Positions 45,651 through 57,073 of a DNA stretch of 64,000 bases are shown here, in pieces. This stretch comes from Trema orientale (taxonomy: Eukaryota; Streptophyta; Magnoliopsida; Rosales; Cannabaceae): the NCBI GenBank assembly GCA_002914845.1, contig JXTC01000477.1:161963-225962 (forward strand), written 5' to 3'. Each line of letters starts with the position of its first letter. Position 1 is the stretch's first letter. The notes beneath the pieces were generated by a model. The model had not been told where the DNA came from. It made no database searches and saw only the letters and a program-made list of their open reading frames with translations. A program made the position numbers and the translations under genes.

Positions 45651-46975
45651 ATGGCTGATGAACAAGGAGACAACCGGGCACTACGTGATTATGCTTTTCC
45701 TGTAATCAACGAGATATCCTCAAGAATAAGACGTCCAACCATTCAAGCTAATAATTTCGAGATCAAGCCGGCTATTATCCAGATGATTCAGACTTCCGTA
45801 CAATTCAATAGGCTACCGAATAATGATCCAAATGCCCACATCGCTGATTTTTTGGAAATTTATGATACCTTTAATGGCATGTTTACTTTGCCGTAATCGT
45901 AATCAGAATAAATAAACGAGAAAATGAATAGGAGAAAAATGGAGGGGAATCAGAATCATCATTTATATTACGTTGTTTACTTTAAATTTATGGGAAAGAG
46001 AATCAAAACCATTAAAACATCATTCATATATTTACTTAACACAAGAAACATAATGAGAATGATATAATTGACTGAATTATAGATGTTTTGGGGATAAAAT
46101 TATATTTTAATTATAAATATCTAAGTAAAAGTCTTTACAGGTAATGGTATTCCTTAGGATGTTAGGAGGGGAAGCATTCCCATTCTTTTCCTCTAATTTT
46201 ATGTGGACCCCGCACAGTTCTCCCATTCTCATATTTTGGTAAACAACTAAATGAGAATCATTACCACATATGTGATTCCTATTACCATTTAGTAAACATG
46301 CCATAAATATAATGGTGTTACTGATAATGCCATTAGACTGAGGTTGTTCCCTTTTTCACTCCGAGATAAAGCGAAAAATTGGTTGACTTCACTCGCATCT
46401 ATAACCATTACTACCTGGAACGATCTAGCCCAGAAATTTTTGGCAAAATTTTTCCCTCCTGCAAAGACTGCCAAGATGAGGAATGAAATTACCCAATTCT
46501 GCCAACATGATATGGAGACTCTATATGAAGCTTGGGAACAATTTAAAGATCTGCTCTGAAGGTGTCCTCATCACAGTATTCCTAGCTAGCTACGAATTCA
46601 GACATTCTATAATGGGTTAAATGGTCAGACAAAGACTATTGTTGATGCTGCGGCTGGAGGTGCACTGATGGCCAAGACCCCTAAAGTTGCACATGCACTG
46701 TTAGAAGAAATGGCAGCCAATAGTTACCAGTGGCCTACTGAGAGGTCATCTATAAAGAAAATTGCTGGACTTCATGAAGTGGACCCTCTAGCGGCACTAA
46801 CTGCTCAAGTAGCTGCTCTTACTCATCAGATTGGTCAGATGAATGTTAATGCTATACACACTCCACTGGTGTGTGAATTTTATAGAGGAGCACATTTTAG
46901 CATGGAGTGTACTATGGGTAACTCGAAACCATTTGAGCAAGTGCAGTTCATAGCTCAAGCTCAAGCTTAATTCAT
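45651..46975 (+). pseudogene. Retrotransposon gag, interrupted
   Basis: The frame starts at ATG 45651 (MADEQGDNRALRDYAFPVIN) and is cut by a MITE at 45875. It resumes after 46303 with FPFSLRDKAKNWLTSL, TITTWNDLAQKFLAKFFP and the ETLYEAWEQFKDLL block typical of Athila-type gag. At least two stops follow (46557, 46968). Coat protein of a retroelement, not a host gene. Confidence 0.75.
45872..46306 (-). mobile_element. Tourist-like MITE inside gag (copy 1)
   Basis: Element 45875-46303 (429 bp), with ends TGGCATGTTTACT and AGTAAACATGCCA. It is flanked by TAA at 45872-45874 and 46304-46306. A TAA/TTA 3-bp TSD with such ends fits the PIF/Harbinger (Tourist) group. The gag frame continues on both sides when the element and one TAA are ignored, so the insertion is younger than the host retroelement. 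Reverse complement is about as long as, and similar to, 52998-53377. Confidence 0.8.
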
Positions 46976-47640
46976 GGCACCCAGTAACCCAAACTCCAAT
47001 ACGTACAATCAAGGGTGGCACAATCACTCAAATTTTTTATAGAAGAATAATCAGAATGTGATTCAGCCACAATCCTATCAACCACCACTGGGGTTTGGCC
47101 AACAAGTACAAACCAAGCCATCAACTGAAGAGGTTTTTGCATAGTACATGACAAAGACAGATGCAGCAATCTAGAGTCTTGTTCAGCTTACTTAAGAATT
47201 GGTGAACTCAAACCGTAACTTAGCCAGCTCATAGAGGAATCTGGAGATACAAATGAGGCAATTAGCTGAGGTAGTCAACTCTCGACCACCTGAGAATTTA
47301 CCAAGTACTACAGAGAGAATACTAAGGAGCACTGTAATGTAATAACTCTAAGGAGTGGGAAGCAAGTGGAGTAACCGAGCCAATAAATTTCAGCTAACCC
47401 ACCACAACGAGCTCCATCACCACCTGTGGTCTCAAGCGGTCAGCAGTAGGCACAACCTCAAGGGTAATCTGAGACAAGAAATATTGTGCCAGAAAAGCTG
47501 AATCAAAGTTGTTCCCAGATGACCCCCCCGCCATATTTTCCTCCTCTTCCATATCCTCAGCGATTTTATAAACAGAAGTTGGACTAGTAGTTTTCAAGGT
47601 TTTCTTTTTTTTTTTTCAAGAAACTCCACATAAACATACC

Positions 47641-48449
47641 TTTCGCAGATGCTCTAGCTCAATCGCCTAAATATGTGAAGTTTTTGAAAGAAATTTTGTC
47701 CAACAAGAGGAAATTAGAGGATTATGAAACAGTTGCACTTACTAAGAAGTGCAGTGCGATACTACAAAAAAAACTTCTACCCAAGCTAAAAGATCCTAGG
47801 AGTTTTAATAGTCCGTGCACCATTGAGAATTCATTCTTTGACAGAGCTCTATGTGATCTTGGTGCCAGTATCAACCTAATGCCACTCTCAGTATACAAGA
47901 AGTTAGGTTTGGAGGAAGTAAAATCGACAATTATTTCTTTGCAATTGGCGGCCTATCTATGAAACATCCCAGAGGTGTTATTGAGGACGTACTTGTAAAA
48001 GTCGACAAATTTATCTTCCCAGCAGACTTATTAGTTCTTGACATTGAAGAAGACTAAGAAATTCCTATTATACTTGGTCGACCATTCTTAGCCACTGGAA
48101 GGACTCTCATCGATGTACAAAAAGGTCAATTAATAATGCGAGTCCAGGATGAAGAAGTCGTCTTTAATATGTTTAAAGAGACCAAGTACCTACCTGAATC
48201 TGCCTCTTGCTTTAAAGTTAATATTTTAGAGAAAAATGCGGCTGAAATAGTGAAAACAGAGCATTCAAAAGAGCCTCATACAGCTTTGAGTGTCCATACC
48301 AAGTCTACTAAAAAGGAGAAAGCAGATGTCATGGAATATACAAGTAATTCAGAAGCTCTATCATACTATCACGGGAGGAAGCCAAAATTTAAGACACTAG
48401 GGAAAGATCCTTACAGAGCCTGTCCCTCAATCTACGAACCTCCCTGATA
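47641..48449 (+). pseudogene. Retrotransposon aspartic protease region
   Basis: Open frames contain the protease active-site block ALCDLGASINLMPLSVYKKL at about 47856-47915. After a frameshift comes the second conserved box, ILGRPFLATGRTLIDVQKGQ, at about 48070-48130. The frame then ends at 48447 with no reverse transcriptase following. Broken by a frameshift near 47960 and a stop near 48056. Confidence 0.7.
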
Positions 48450-48479
48450 CGAGTGAAGAGTCCGGCTGATGACTATAAA

Positions 48480-50769
48480 TTAAGCGCTTTTTGGGAGGTA
48501 ACCCATGAACTATTTTTTTCCATTTAATTTGGACTTTTTAGGTTTTTTTTTTCTTTTGTTATGCTTTGTTTATTTTCTTTTTGTGTGTTTCAGGTTCTTA
48601 CACAAGTTTTAGGGTCGATATGTGGATTTCAACGACTCAACTAGAACCTTCCACTTTCGTGTGAAAATCTGAGGGAGTTTTCTTTTACCTTCTCTTTTAT
48701 TTTCAACATTGGGGACAATGTTAATTATAAGTTTAGGGGTAGAGAACTAATTTTTCAAAAAAAAAAAGGAAAAATATAAAAAAAAGTTTTGTTTTGTTTT
48801 CATGACCTAGTTTGATGATCAAATGCCGATGATAAGACTTTGATTTTATTGAATAAGTTTCTTAGGAGAATGATGAATATTGTTTATGTCTGTGTGCTTG
48901 ATTCGGTGTTAGTTTGGTTTTGTTTATGATTTCTTTGAATAATTTTGAGCACATAGATGGTTGCATTTGATTGTTTTGCTTACTTAGAGAAAGTTTATGT
49001 GGATTAAGTACATCTTTAAAATCTCGTTAATAAGCTCTAGAACCTATTCGATTATCACTTGAGGCAAAATTCTAGACTGTATTGCATTAGAGATATGATT
49101 TAGGCCATCTTTGGATCATTTGAGCCTTTCAAGCTACCTTTGACACTTATATATCTATAGTTTACCTCATTGAGCCTATATTGACCTTTTTTTTGATACC
49201 CATATTTTTAGCCTAGCTTCAAACAGTTTCCAACATTTTACCTTGCACCCATGAGCACAATTGTGATCTTTGTTGAAAATATTTTGAGTTATGTGATAAT
49301 ATGGGAGGAAGTATGGTGTTGAGAAAAATTATTTTGTAAAGGCGTAAAAAAAAAAAAGAGAGAAGAAAGTACTATACCCATGTGAAAAAAAAAGTGATGG
49401 AAAAATCATATGTTTTGGGGTATAGAGCTTCAATGAAAAGAAGAAGAAAAAAATATGGAGTGAAAGAAGAAAGTAGAAAATAAGTTTGGAGGAATTATAT
49501 CGATAAAGTGTTGAGTTGAGTAGTATAAAGATCTGGGAATAATTTATGTACCTAGGGTGATTTGAGCCACAAAAATATCTATTATCCTAGCCATATATTA
49601 CAAGCTTAAAGAAGTCCTGATGATCTTTGGTGCAGTATTAGTCTACATTGATAGAGAGTGGTATGAAAATCAGGCCTATGGAGTTTATATATTTCTATCC
49701 GGAGATTTATTGTAGCTTACTTGTCTGCATAAACTGATTCGAGTTGCAAGTGATTAAATGTAATTATTTATTTATACACATACTCAAAGAATCTATAGTT
49801 GAATCAGACTGACATTTGAATTGAAATTCTAGACCATTTACAGTGTTCGGAGTTTTTCGTTGAGCTTTATAATATGTGAAATCTTTGAGGAAAGTTTTGA
49901 GAGTTGAACTGGTCATAGTTAAGTCATGGCTAGGCATTTAGAATTTTAGATTAGGTTTTTTTTTTTTTAAATACTCTTGCTCGAGGACTAGCAAAAATTC
50001 AAGTTTGGGGGTGAAAACATAACTCAAAATTAATTTAAAAGGACCTAAGTATTTCAAAAATAAAAATTTGAGGAGTCAAAAGCTACAAAATAAAGAATAG
50101 GGACCCAAGTGACATATTGTGTAAAAATTGAGGATCCAAGTAATATTAAAATTATTAAATAACGGCTGAATTAAACGGAAAAATTACAAATGGACTAAAA
50201 TGACACTGATACGTAAGATTGGAGATATAAAAGAAAAAAAAAAAAAGAAGCTGGGTATATGATTAATACTAGAAGGAAAGATTGAGAACCGTAGGTGATA
50301 TAAACCCTTTGTTTTAGTTGATCTATTTTTAAAAAAATAAATTTATATATTTTGATGGGAGGGTTCGAATTCTAAGTCAATTTATTTATTAATTTCATAG
50401 TAAAAATTGAAACGAAAAATTAAAAAATCTAATATAAAAACGACTAATTTTTAAAATAAATTTTAAGATTCGGCTAGACCATTGTTCGAACGGTGATCCA
50501 AATTTCGGCCAATTTGGCTAAAAGCCCTCTATATAACTATCTAAATGCCCAAAAAAAAATTCAAATCGATAAGAAGAAAGCCTCTGAGGCTCAGCCCTAG
50601 TCTCTTTCAACATTCCTTGGCTTGCCTGCCTGCCTGGACGACTACGGTGTTTCTGGTTAAAATAAGTGGGGAAAAGCTGATTCTTTGAGGGATTTGGGCT
50701 TAGATCTATTCTTGACCATCGTCGTCGTCGTCTTCTTCTTCTTCTTCTTCTTCTTCTTCTTCTTCTTCA
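48480..50769. other. Retroelement 3' non-coding region and F-box promoter
   Basis: To about 50012 this is the 3' untranslated part of the Athila-like element. From 50013 to 50560 it is AT-rich repeat-like DNA without a gene; words like GGACCCAAGTGACATATTGT recall Mutator-like MITE interiors. From about 50580 it is the promoter and 5' UTR of the F-box gene. Confidence 0.45.
50731..50768. repeat. (TCT)n microsatellite in F-box 5' UTR
   Basis: TCT/CTT triplets over 38 bases, preceded by GTC triplets at 50720-50731 and ending one base before the ATG. Length change here would alter leader length only. Confidence 0.9.
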
Positions 50770-51185
50770 ATGGAATTTGAGGATAATTCAGAAAGAGAAG
50801 AAGAAAATCAAGACAGTTGCAAGCCCAAGCGGCAGAAGATGATGACCCCTTTTCAGCTGGAAGCCCTAGGCCTAGAAAAAGCCTGTGCTTGTATGTATAA
50901 TTCTTAATCCATTTATTTATTTATTTATTTTTGGTTTAAAAATAAAAAATTCTAATGTTTTTGGAATTTTGATCAGTGGATGCGTGCACATCGAAGTCGA
51001 TCACCGCTATCAGCTCCGCCTACACTCCCATGGAATCATCCCCGACAACGGCTAGTGAGTTTTTTCTTTAGCTATCTTCAGCATATTTTTTATTTATTTA
51101 TCTATCTATTTAATTAGAATTAGTTGTTAAGAATAAGAGCTATTTGGTAATCTGTATTCTGTTCTGCTAGTGTTTAATCTCTCTC

Positions 51186-51217
<32 letters not shown>

Positions 51218-52623
51218 CTTTCTTCGGTTATGGGAACAAGTATATTCGTACAAATGGTTTTTGGAACTAAGTTTGGGTTCTATATTGATCATGTCCCTTT
51301 TGTTTCAATAATATATAATGACTTATGTATGTATGTGATTGAGAAAGTAGATGACAACTCTGTCTTGTTTCTGTTGGACGTCTAGTCTCAGATGAAACAT
51401 TGGCGATAAGCTGCCATGATTATTCATTGCCGGATAAGTTGTGGGTGGAAATTATGTCAAGGTTACCTGTTAAGTCTCTACTACGCTGTAAATGTGTTCA
51501 AAGGCCATGGCGTCGTCTCATCAACACTCTCATTCATGACCAAACATTTGTTACCAAACACCTCAACAATTATTCCACTGATAGACCATCCTTATACATC
51601 ATGAGCTACGACGTCTCTAGAAGAGCTAGAAATTCTTTTGTAACAATGATCTGCAATCAAAATGATGACGATGCTCTCTTGGATACTATTATTGAAGATT
51701 TTGATTTATCGTCTTTCAGACAACAATATCATATGTCTTTTCCGGCCTCTCATTGCAATGGCATCATGTGCATATCCGTTCGCCAACAAAATGTTGTTTT
51801 GTTATGCAACCCAGCTCTCAGGGAGTTCAAGTTTATCACAGGTTCATGTCTTGGTCCTTGGAGGATAAACGAACAAACACGAATGGTAGGATTTGGTCAT
51901 GATACTGTCGATGACGTTTACAAAGTTGTTAGGGTGGCTTGTAAAGGTGCTCTACTTCTTGGAGCTGAAATACACACTCTGGGTATTGATCATCATAACT
52001 CATGGAGAAAGCTTAATACAGAAGAACACTTTCATGTAGGTTACACTCCATCTTTACTGTACCCAGAGGTACAATGCAAGAGTTTCATTTATTGGTTAAC
52101 ATATGGGTGTCGTAATTCAAATCCGGTGATTATTTCTTTTGATGTGCACGATGAGGATTTTCAGACCATATCATTGCCAACTCTTGATGATAACTTTTCA
52201 GCTACTGAAACCTGTTCAGATGTAAGCTACAAGCTTGCTCTATGGAACGAATCGGTTGCGTTGTTTAAGTTCTATGTCCCAAGATGCCGTTGTGGAAAAC
52301 GGTCAACTGCATGTTTCTCTCCAAAACCCATTGAAATGTGGGTACTAGATGAGTCCTCAAAGGGTCCTGAAAAGAGTTATTTTTGGACCAAGCATCTTAT
52401 AATTCCCCCACTCGACCGGTGTTACCGCCCACAAGTATTTTGGACAAATGATGAGCTCATTCTTACGAGTTTTTCTTGGTCAACTGATCACACTCGCAAA
52501 ATTTCTTTCGCTTCATCATACAACCTAGTTACTCAAAAGGTCAGGAGACTTCGTGGGATTCCAGAGACGTTAGAAGGAATCGGTTCTTTTGCTTATGTGC
52601 AAAGTTTGGTTTCAATTACTTGA
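50770..52623 (+). CDS. F-box protein with FBA-type C-terminal domain
   Basis: Substrate receptor of an SCF ubiquitin ligase. Three exons join in frame: 50770-50890, 50977-51054 and 51386-52623 (donors GTATGT and GTGAGT; acceptors ATCAG and TCTAG), giving 478 residues. The large exon alone lacks an ATG before the F-box; its open frame would start at a TTG, so the upstream exons are needed. Exon 1 gives a charged leader (MEFEDNSEREEENQDSCKPK), perhaps with a nuclear-type basic cluster (KPKRQK). The F-box follows near residue 79: LPDKLWVEIMSRLPVKSLLR, the Skp1-binding helix. Then come CNGIMCI, CNPALREFKFI and VGFGHDTVDDVYKVVR, the F-box-associated interaction domain of CPR1/CPR30-like proteins. 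The target cannot be predicted. Intron 2 carries (AT)14 at 51190-51217. Confidence 0.9.
51190..51217. repeat. (AT)n microsatellite
   Basis: 28 bases of AT within intron 2 of the F-box gene. Confidence 0.95.
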
Positions 52624-52994
52624 ATCATTTTTATCTCTTGCAAAAGAAGAAACCATAAATTTACTTGGATGAGCAGATTGTTGTTACTACTAGTTTAAAT
52701 TAAAGCACATTAAAGTAGAGATTTTCTTTGTTGTGTCTTGTTATTGAATCATGTAGTCGTACTCTTATTTATTTTGTTATTAGTACTAGTTGCAATTATG
52801 TAACCAGACTTGTGCCCGTGTATCTTTAGCCACTGGCTTTATATCTTGGAAATGATCATCTATTAAGCTTTATAATCACAGTGGTGGTATTGCGTCCATG
52901 AAAACCAATATAAGGTCATATATATGAAGGGATTGGGCATGCAACTCTTCTCGGTCTAGCAGAGGAGAATATTCCTTTTCTAATCTGATTTCAT

Positions 52995-53380
52995 TAATGG
53001 CTTGTTTGCTAAAGGGAAAAAGGAATCATATCTGCGTTAATGATTGTCATTGAGTTGTTTATCAAGATATGGTAATAAGAGAATTGTATGGGACTTACAA
53101 GAATTTGAAGAAAATAATGAGAATGCTTTCCCCAACTACATTCTAAGGAACTTGATTACTGATAATTGATAAACACTCCATTATCTTTTATAGTATTAAA
53201 ATCTTATTTAGTATTAAAATCCTAAGATAGAATTATATCCCTAAAAATATATGATCCTAATTCTATCTCCTGTCAGTTTTTAACTAAATAACATGTTGCA
53301 AATAATAAGCCTCATGTCTAATATATTCCCATTGTTATCCCTTCATTTATTCTAATTACGACAAACTAAATTAGCCATAA
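52995..53380 (+). mobile_element. Tourist-like MITE (copy 2)
   Basis: Element 52998-53377 (380 bp), flanked by TAA (52995-52997 and 53378-53380). It starts TGGCTTGTTTGCTAAA and ends TTAGCCA. It aligns with the reverse complement of 45875-46303 through AGTTGTTTAYCAARATATG, GAGAATGCTTTCCCC-type and CTAAGGAA words in order. It lies about 370 bases after the F-box stop. Confidence 0.8.
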
Positions 53381-54309
53381 GGTTAGTATTAATGTGATTC
53401 TTCACTCTCCTTTGAAAGTGTCGTGTATTCTACTTACTGTCTGTCTTTAAGTTTTTTCCTATGTGCTAGTTGTATATCTATTCATTTTCCTTCTGAAAGT
53501 GTTGTTTTGCGTGTCCTTAATTTTCAGTCTTTCCCCTTCTCCCTCCGTGCTAATAGTATATCAGATGGAGTGCAAACGATTGATGCACTCCTAACTTGGA
53601 AGCTCAAAAGAAAGAGAGACCAAAGTCAGTCTTACTCAGAAAGTGAACAAGGTCAATGATCTTTTGAAACGAATTAACCACTATATGATGTGCAAATGAA
53701 GAAATGTTCTTGTACTGTTTCCTCATTCTGTCAACTATTTACTTACAAGTTATAAACATCTTAATTCCTCCTTTCTTTTTGAAACTAATTACGCACTATA
53801 TGGGCGTCTCCTTCTGCATGAATGGAAGATGCAAGAACTTCAAATCCCCCCTGCAGATTACTCTTTCATTGCCACACAGTCTCGCGATAAAGACCAGGGT
53901 CCAGTTCACAAATCTGCCCAAACAATAAGAAAGAGAACACCATAAATGAGGCTTCATTATTGGTTCGACTTTTAAGATACATTACCATATGACTCAAATA
54001 ACCTAACTATAACGTTTTGCATGTATGAAAGGAAAATAAAACCTGAAGATTTTATCCAATAATACGGGGTTGCTCATTCATTTTCCACAAGCTAATAATT
54101 ACGTGGGTATTATCAAAGAAACCTAACAACAAACAGGATATCAAACAAGCAGTTTCTGAAGTTTACTCCGTGGTTTAGATCATAAAATTCAATCTCCTAG
54201 CAGAGTATGCAAACCTTTTGATCTACCTGATGTCCATAATTATACCTGTTGTCCTTTTGATATACATATGTGGGTATTGTTAATTTAGGGAAGGAGAACG
54301 ATAGGACTA
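53381..54309. other. Intergenic, no supported gene
   Basis: Short frames at 53423-53928 have no family resemblance. Nothing else recognised. Confidence 0.4.
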
Positions 54310-54582
54310 TATTATGAGACAACATGGGCTAGGCTGGGGCCAGTCCGGCACCCCCCAAAATTGGCTCGAAGAGGCGGACGGATTGGGTCGGGCTGACTTG
54401 TCAAAAAAGAAAATGGATCGGTCCACTCTGGCCCGTACAAAATAAAACAAAGCCAAGTCCGACTTGTTGGCCTGTCGGGCTCCTATATGGGCCATAGTTG
54501 GGCCAGGCTGTACCAGCTCATTCTCGGTTTTTCTTTTTTAAATATCAAATTAAACTATTAGAGTTTTTGTTTAAAAAAAATT

Positions 54583-54740
54583 AAAACATATTATGTTTTA
54601 ATTAAAATTTTAATTAAATATACATATTTAATTATTTTTTAAAAAAAATAGAAAACATGTTATGTTTTAATTAAAGTTTTAATTAAATATACACATTTAA
54701 TTATTTTTTTAAAAAAAATAGAAAACATGTTATGTTTTTT
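54583..54740. repeat. 69-70 bp AT-rich tandem repeat
   Basis: Slightly over two copies, with the word AAAACATRTTATGTTTT at 54583, 54652 and 54722 and near-identical TTTAATTAAATATACAYATT between. Lies within the hAT remnant. Confidence 0.85.
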
Positions 54741-55099
54741 TATTGATAAAAATTAAAAAATAATTAAATAAGATATATTATATAAGTTAAATAGTTGATT
54801 AAAAAAAGTCTAAAAACAAAAATATTAAGAAAATTATTTAAAATTATAATAAAAGTATTCAAAAAAATAAAGAAACAAATAAATTTGAAATTTTGAATTT
54901 GATTTTATTGATTTAATCTTTAACTACCTCATTAAAAACTTTACTAAGAAAAACCCATTGGGATAAAACCTTAGTAAGGAAAAAAAATATAGTCTTGATG
55001 ATTACAATTCAAATCATTAGAAAAAAAAAACTAGTATATAATTAATTATCACTCATCATCATTTATATACAAGTTATTGAAATTTTCGGTGAATTCTTC

Positions 55100-55759
55100 A
55101 TTACAAATACAAATAGTTTCTTGATTTCACTTAGCTGTTTTTTCCCAATCTTTAACACGTGCTATAGCTTCAACCATTTTAGGGGTCAACGAAGTCCTTT
55201 ACTCATTTATTATCATCCCAGTCGTGCTAAAAGCAGACTTTGAAGAAATCGTTGATACCGGAATAGTTAAAACGTCATGCGCTAATTGTGAAAGCACCAG
55301 GAATCTTGATTGACGCATTTGACATCTCATCGTTAGGGTCGATGTCAGAATCTAGTTCAAAATATTGGTTAAGCTCAGAGGATTGTGGTGGATTCATTGG
55401 TGGTAATGGTTGACTTGAACTTGATGATGATGATAATGAGCCACGATTACGCCATTGAGAACGAGAACCTACCATGGTCCAAAAAGACTTATTCTTGTCA
55501 TTTTTGTCTTCTTGCCATCGATCTCATCCTTAAATTCCATATCAAAATGGTTCTATATATTAGAAGTTGTCCTTGCACGTTTTAATGTCGTGCTTGCACT
55601 CAGCGAACAACTATCTTGAAACTGAGAACAACTTCCACTAGCATTCGGATTAGTCTGCATTTCAGGGACTTGGTCACCCCTTTCAACTATGCGAATTTGG
55701 TCTTCTTCATCATTAGCATCCATTTCCAAAACAATAGGGATATTTTTTAACATATCCAT
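55100..55759 (-). pseudogene. hAT (Ac/RICESLEEPER-like) transposase, both ends joined by deletion
   Basis: On the minus strand, ATG 55759 opens an acidic Ser-rich start, then LKRARTTSNI and the remnant of a BED zinc-finger start (NHFDMEF-DEIDGKK). A short Ser/Pro-rich stretch follows, then directly the C-terminal dimerisation block: DVLTIPVSTISSKSAFSTTG, a stop, RTSLTPKMVEAIARVKDWEK. The family pattern is IPVS..SESAFS.G...., SSL.P..VEAL....DW. The catalytic core (DDE/RNase H-like, several hundred residues) is missing, and stops interrupt both parts, so it cannot be active. Confidence 0.75.
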
Positions 55760-55789
55760 ATCCTATATTTAAACATATCAATGCGTTAC

Positions 55790-56385
55790 TTAATTTGAAT
55801 TCACAATTTAGAATGATAATAAATATATTACTAATTTAATTATAATAAATTTTCTACTAACTTAACTGTAAATATTTTACTAACTTAATTAACTTGAATT
55901 AGAATTCTAATAAACATACTACTAAATATTTTACTAACTTAATTAACTTTAATTAGAATTCTAATAAACATACTACTAAATTAATCAATTTGAACATATT
56001 ATTATAATAAACTTTCTACTAACTTAATTGTAAACACTAAAATTAAACATATTACTAAACATAACTACATAAGTCATAATTGTGATAATAAATATAATAC
56101 TAATTTAATTAAATTGAATTAGAATTATAATAAATATATTATTAGATTAATTAATTTGAACATATTATTATAATAAAGTTTCTACTAACTTAATTGTAAA
56201 CATTTTACTAATTTAATTAACTTGAATTGGAATTATAATAAACATATTACTAAATTAATTAATTTGAACATATTATTATAATAAACTTTATACTAACATA
56301 ATGGAAATTAAACATACTGCTAAACATAACTACATAAGTCATACTTGTCATAATATTATTATACTAGTAAACATACTACAAATTA
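55790..56385. repeat. Degenerate AT-rich repeat block
   Basis: Irregular repeats of AACTTAATTAACTTGAATTA, TAATAAACATACTACTAAAT and GAACATATTATTATAATAAA over 600 bases, with unit spacing roughly 60-100. It could be the subterminal region of the hAT element or an independent minisatellite. Confidence 0.6.
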
Positions 56386-56389
56386 ATGA

Positions 56390-57073
56390 CTAGAAGTTCT
56401 CTGACCAGGAAAAAGTTTACATTTTAAGTATAGAGCTTTTTCCTAAAACAGAACCATTATGGGCCTTCACAATTGCCTCCATAACATCATCCCCATGCTG
56501 GGACTCGTATGTTGCTCTCAACTCCTCCTGAATTAAAAACAAATAAGGATCCGGAAGTTCCGCCGAGATAAACGAGGGGAAAAAAAGCAATCGTAAGATT
56601 AAAATAAAAATGCAATAGTAAGATTAAAAAAAAATGTAAGCAATGAACAGAGTCTCAAATTTCTTAGCCCAAGAAAGAGAAAATGAAAAGAGCTTCCAAT
56701 CTTACAGGAACAGTAAAAATTCTCCCAAGCCTTAATCTTATGCTCCATTTCATTGCTTGAAACTTTGGTCCCTGATGCAACCAATCTTTGAATGTCATCC
56801 TGGATTCTCCTTGTCCACAAAATCCATTGAATGCTTCACTTCCCAATTACGCTGCAAAAGTAATTAAACGGAAGTACCGCTCCAAGTACTCAACACCACG
56901 GTTCAATGCTACCCTCCTCACCCTTGGTTCAACATGCTGTTGATTAAATACCTTTCTGTACTGAAGAACAGCTTGGCTTATGTTTTGCAAAGCAGAACAT
57001 CTATCAATAATAGCATCTAAGGCCTCCCGGCATTCCACCCCATTGTCAAATAATCGTGTTATTGTCCACAACA
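56390..57073 (-). pseudogene. Truncated Paladin-type phosphatase pseudogene
   Basis: Fragment of the large plant Paladin-like protein (dual-specificity/inositol phosphatase family). Exon A (57073-56706, minus) reads WTITRLFDNGVECREALDAI, later VFNQQHVEPRVRRVALNRG and YLERYFRLITFAA, then a stop at 56847-56849 where the family has Tyr. It continues LGSEAFNGFCGQGESRMTF. A GTAAGA donor and AATTCAG acceptor frame an intron (56705-56528). Exon B (56527-56390) reads EELRATYESQHGDDVMEAIV and ends in two stops. The retained intron shows a DNA-level copy, not a processed one. Both edges are abrupt: an LTR-like TGTCACGACTG at 57076 and AT-rich repeats at 56385. Confidence 0.75.

Larger units (their letters stand above)
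44480..50012 (+). mobile_element. Athila-like Ty3/gypsy element lacking polymerase
   Basis: The 5' LTR ends at about 45539 (CACAACA). Its start is uncertain (44220-44480; TGTGATAATTCG at 44480 is one candidate). The LTR has a TATA (GCTATAAAAAGG) near 44632. The primer-binding site at 45546, TGGCGCCGTTACCAAGGA, resembles the tRNA-Asp site of Athila/Tat elements. Broken gag (45651-46970) and aspartic protease (47840-48120) follow. Then comes the AAGCGCTTTTTGGGAGGTAA word near 48483 and GGGGACAATG near 48712. The polypurine tract AAGTTTGGGGGTG is at about 50000-50012. RT, RNase H and integrase are absent, and no 3' LTR is recognisable after the tract. This looks like a non-autonomous gag-protease derivative. 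Confidence 0.7.
54310..55770 (-). mobile_element. Internally deleted hAT element
   Basis: Contains the hAT transposase remnants at 55100-55759 and, downstream on the minus strand, a GC-rich subterminal-like stretch at 54310-54500 with repeated GGGC/GCCC words (GGGTCGGGCTGA, TGGCCCG, TGTCGGGCTCC). The outer ends and an 8-bp target duplication were not found, so the limits are approximate. Confidence 0.5.

Noticed and set aside
50350-50380. GGTTCGAATTC as a possible tRNA T-loop
   Set aside because: No acceptor stem, anticodon arm or box A at the right distance.
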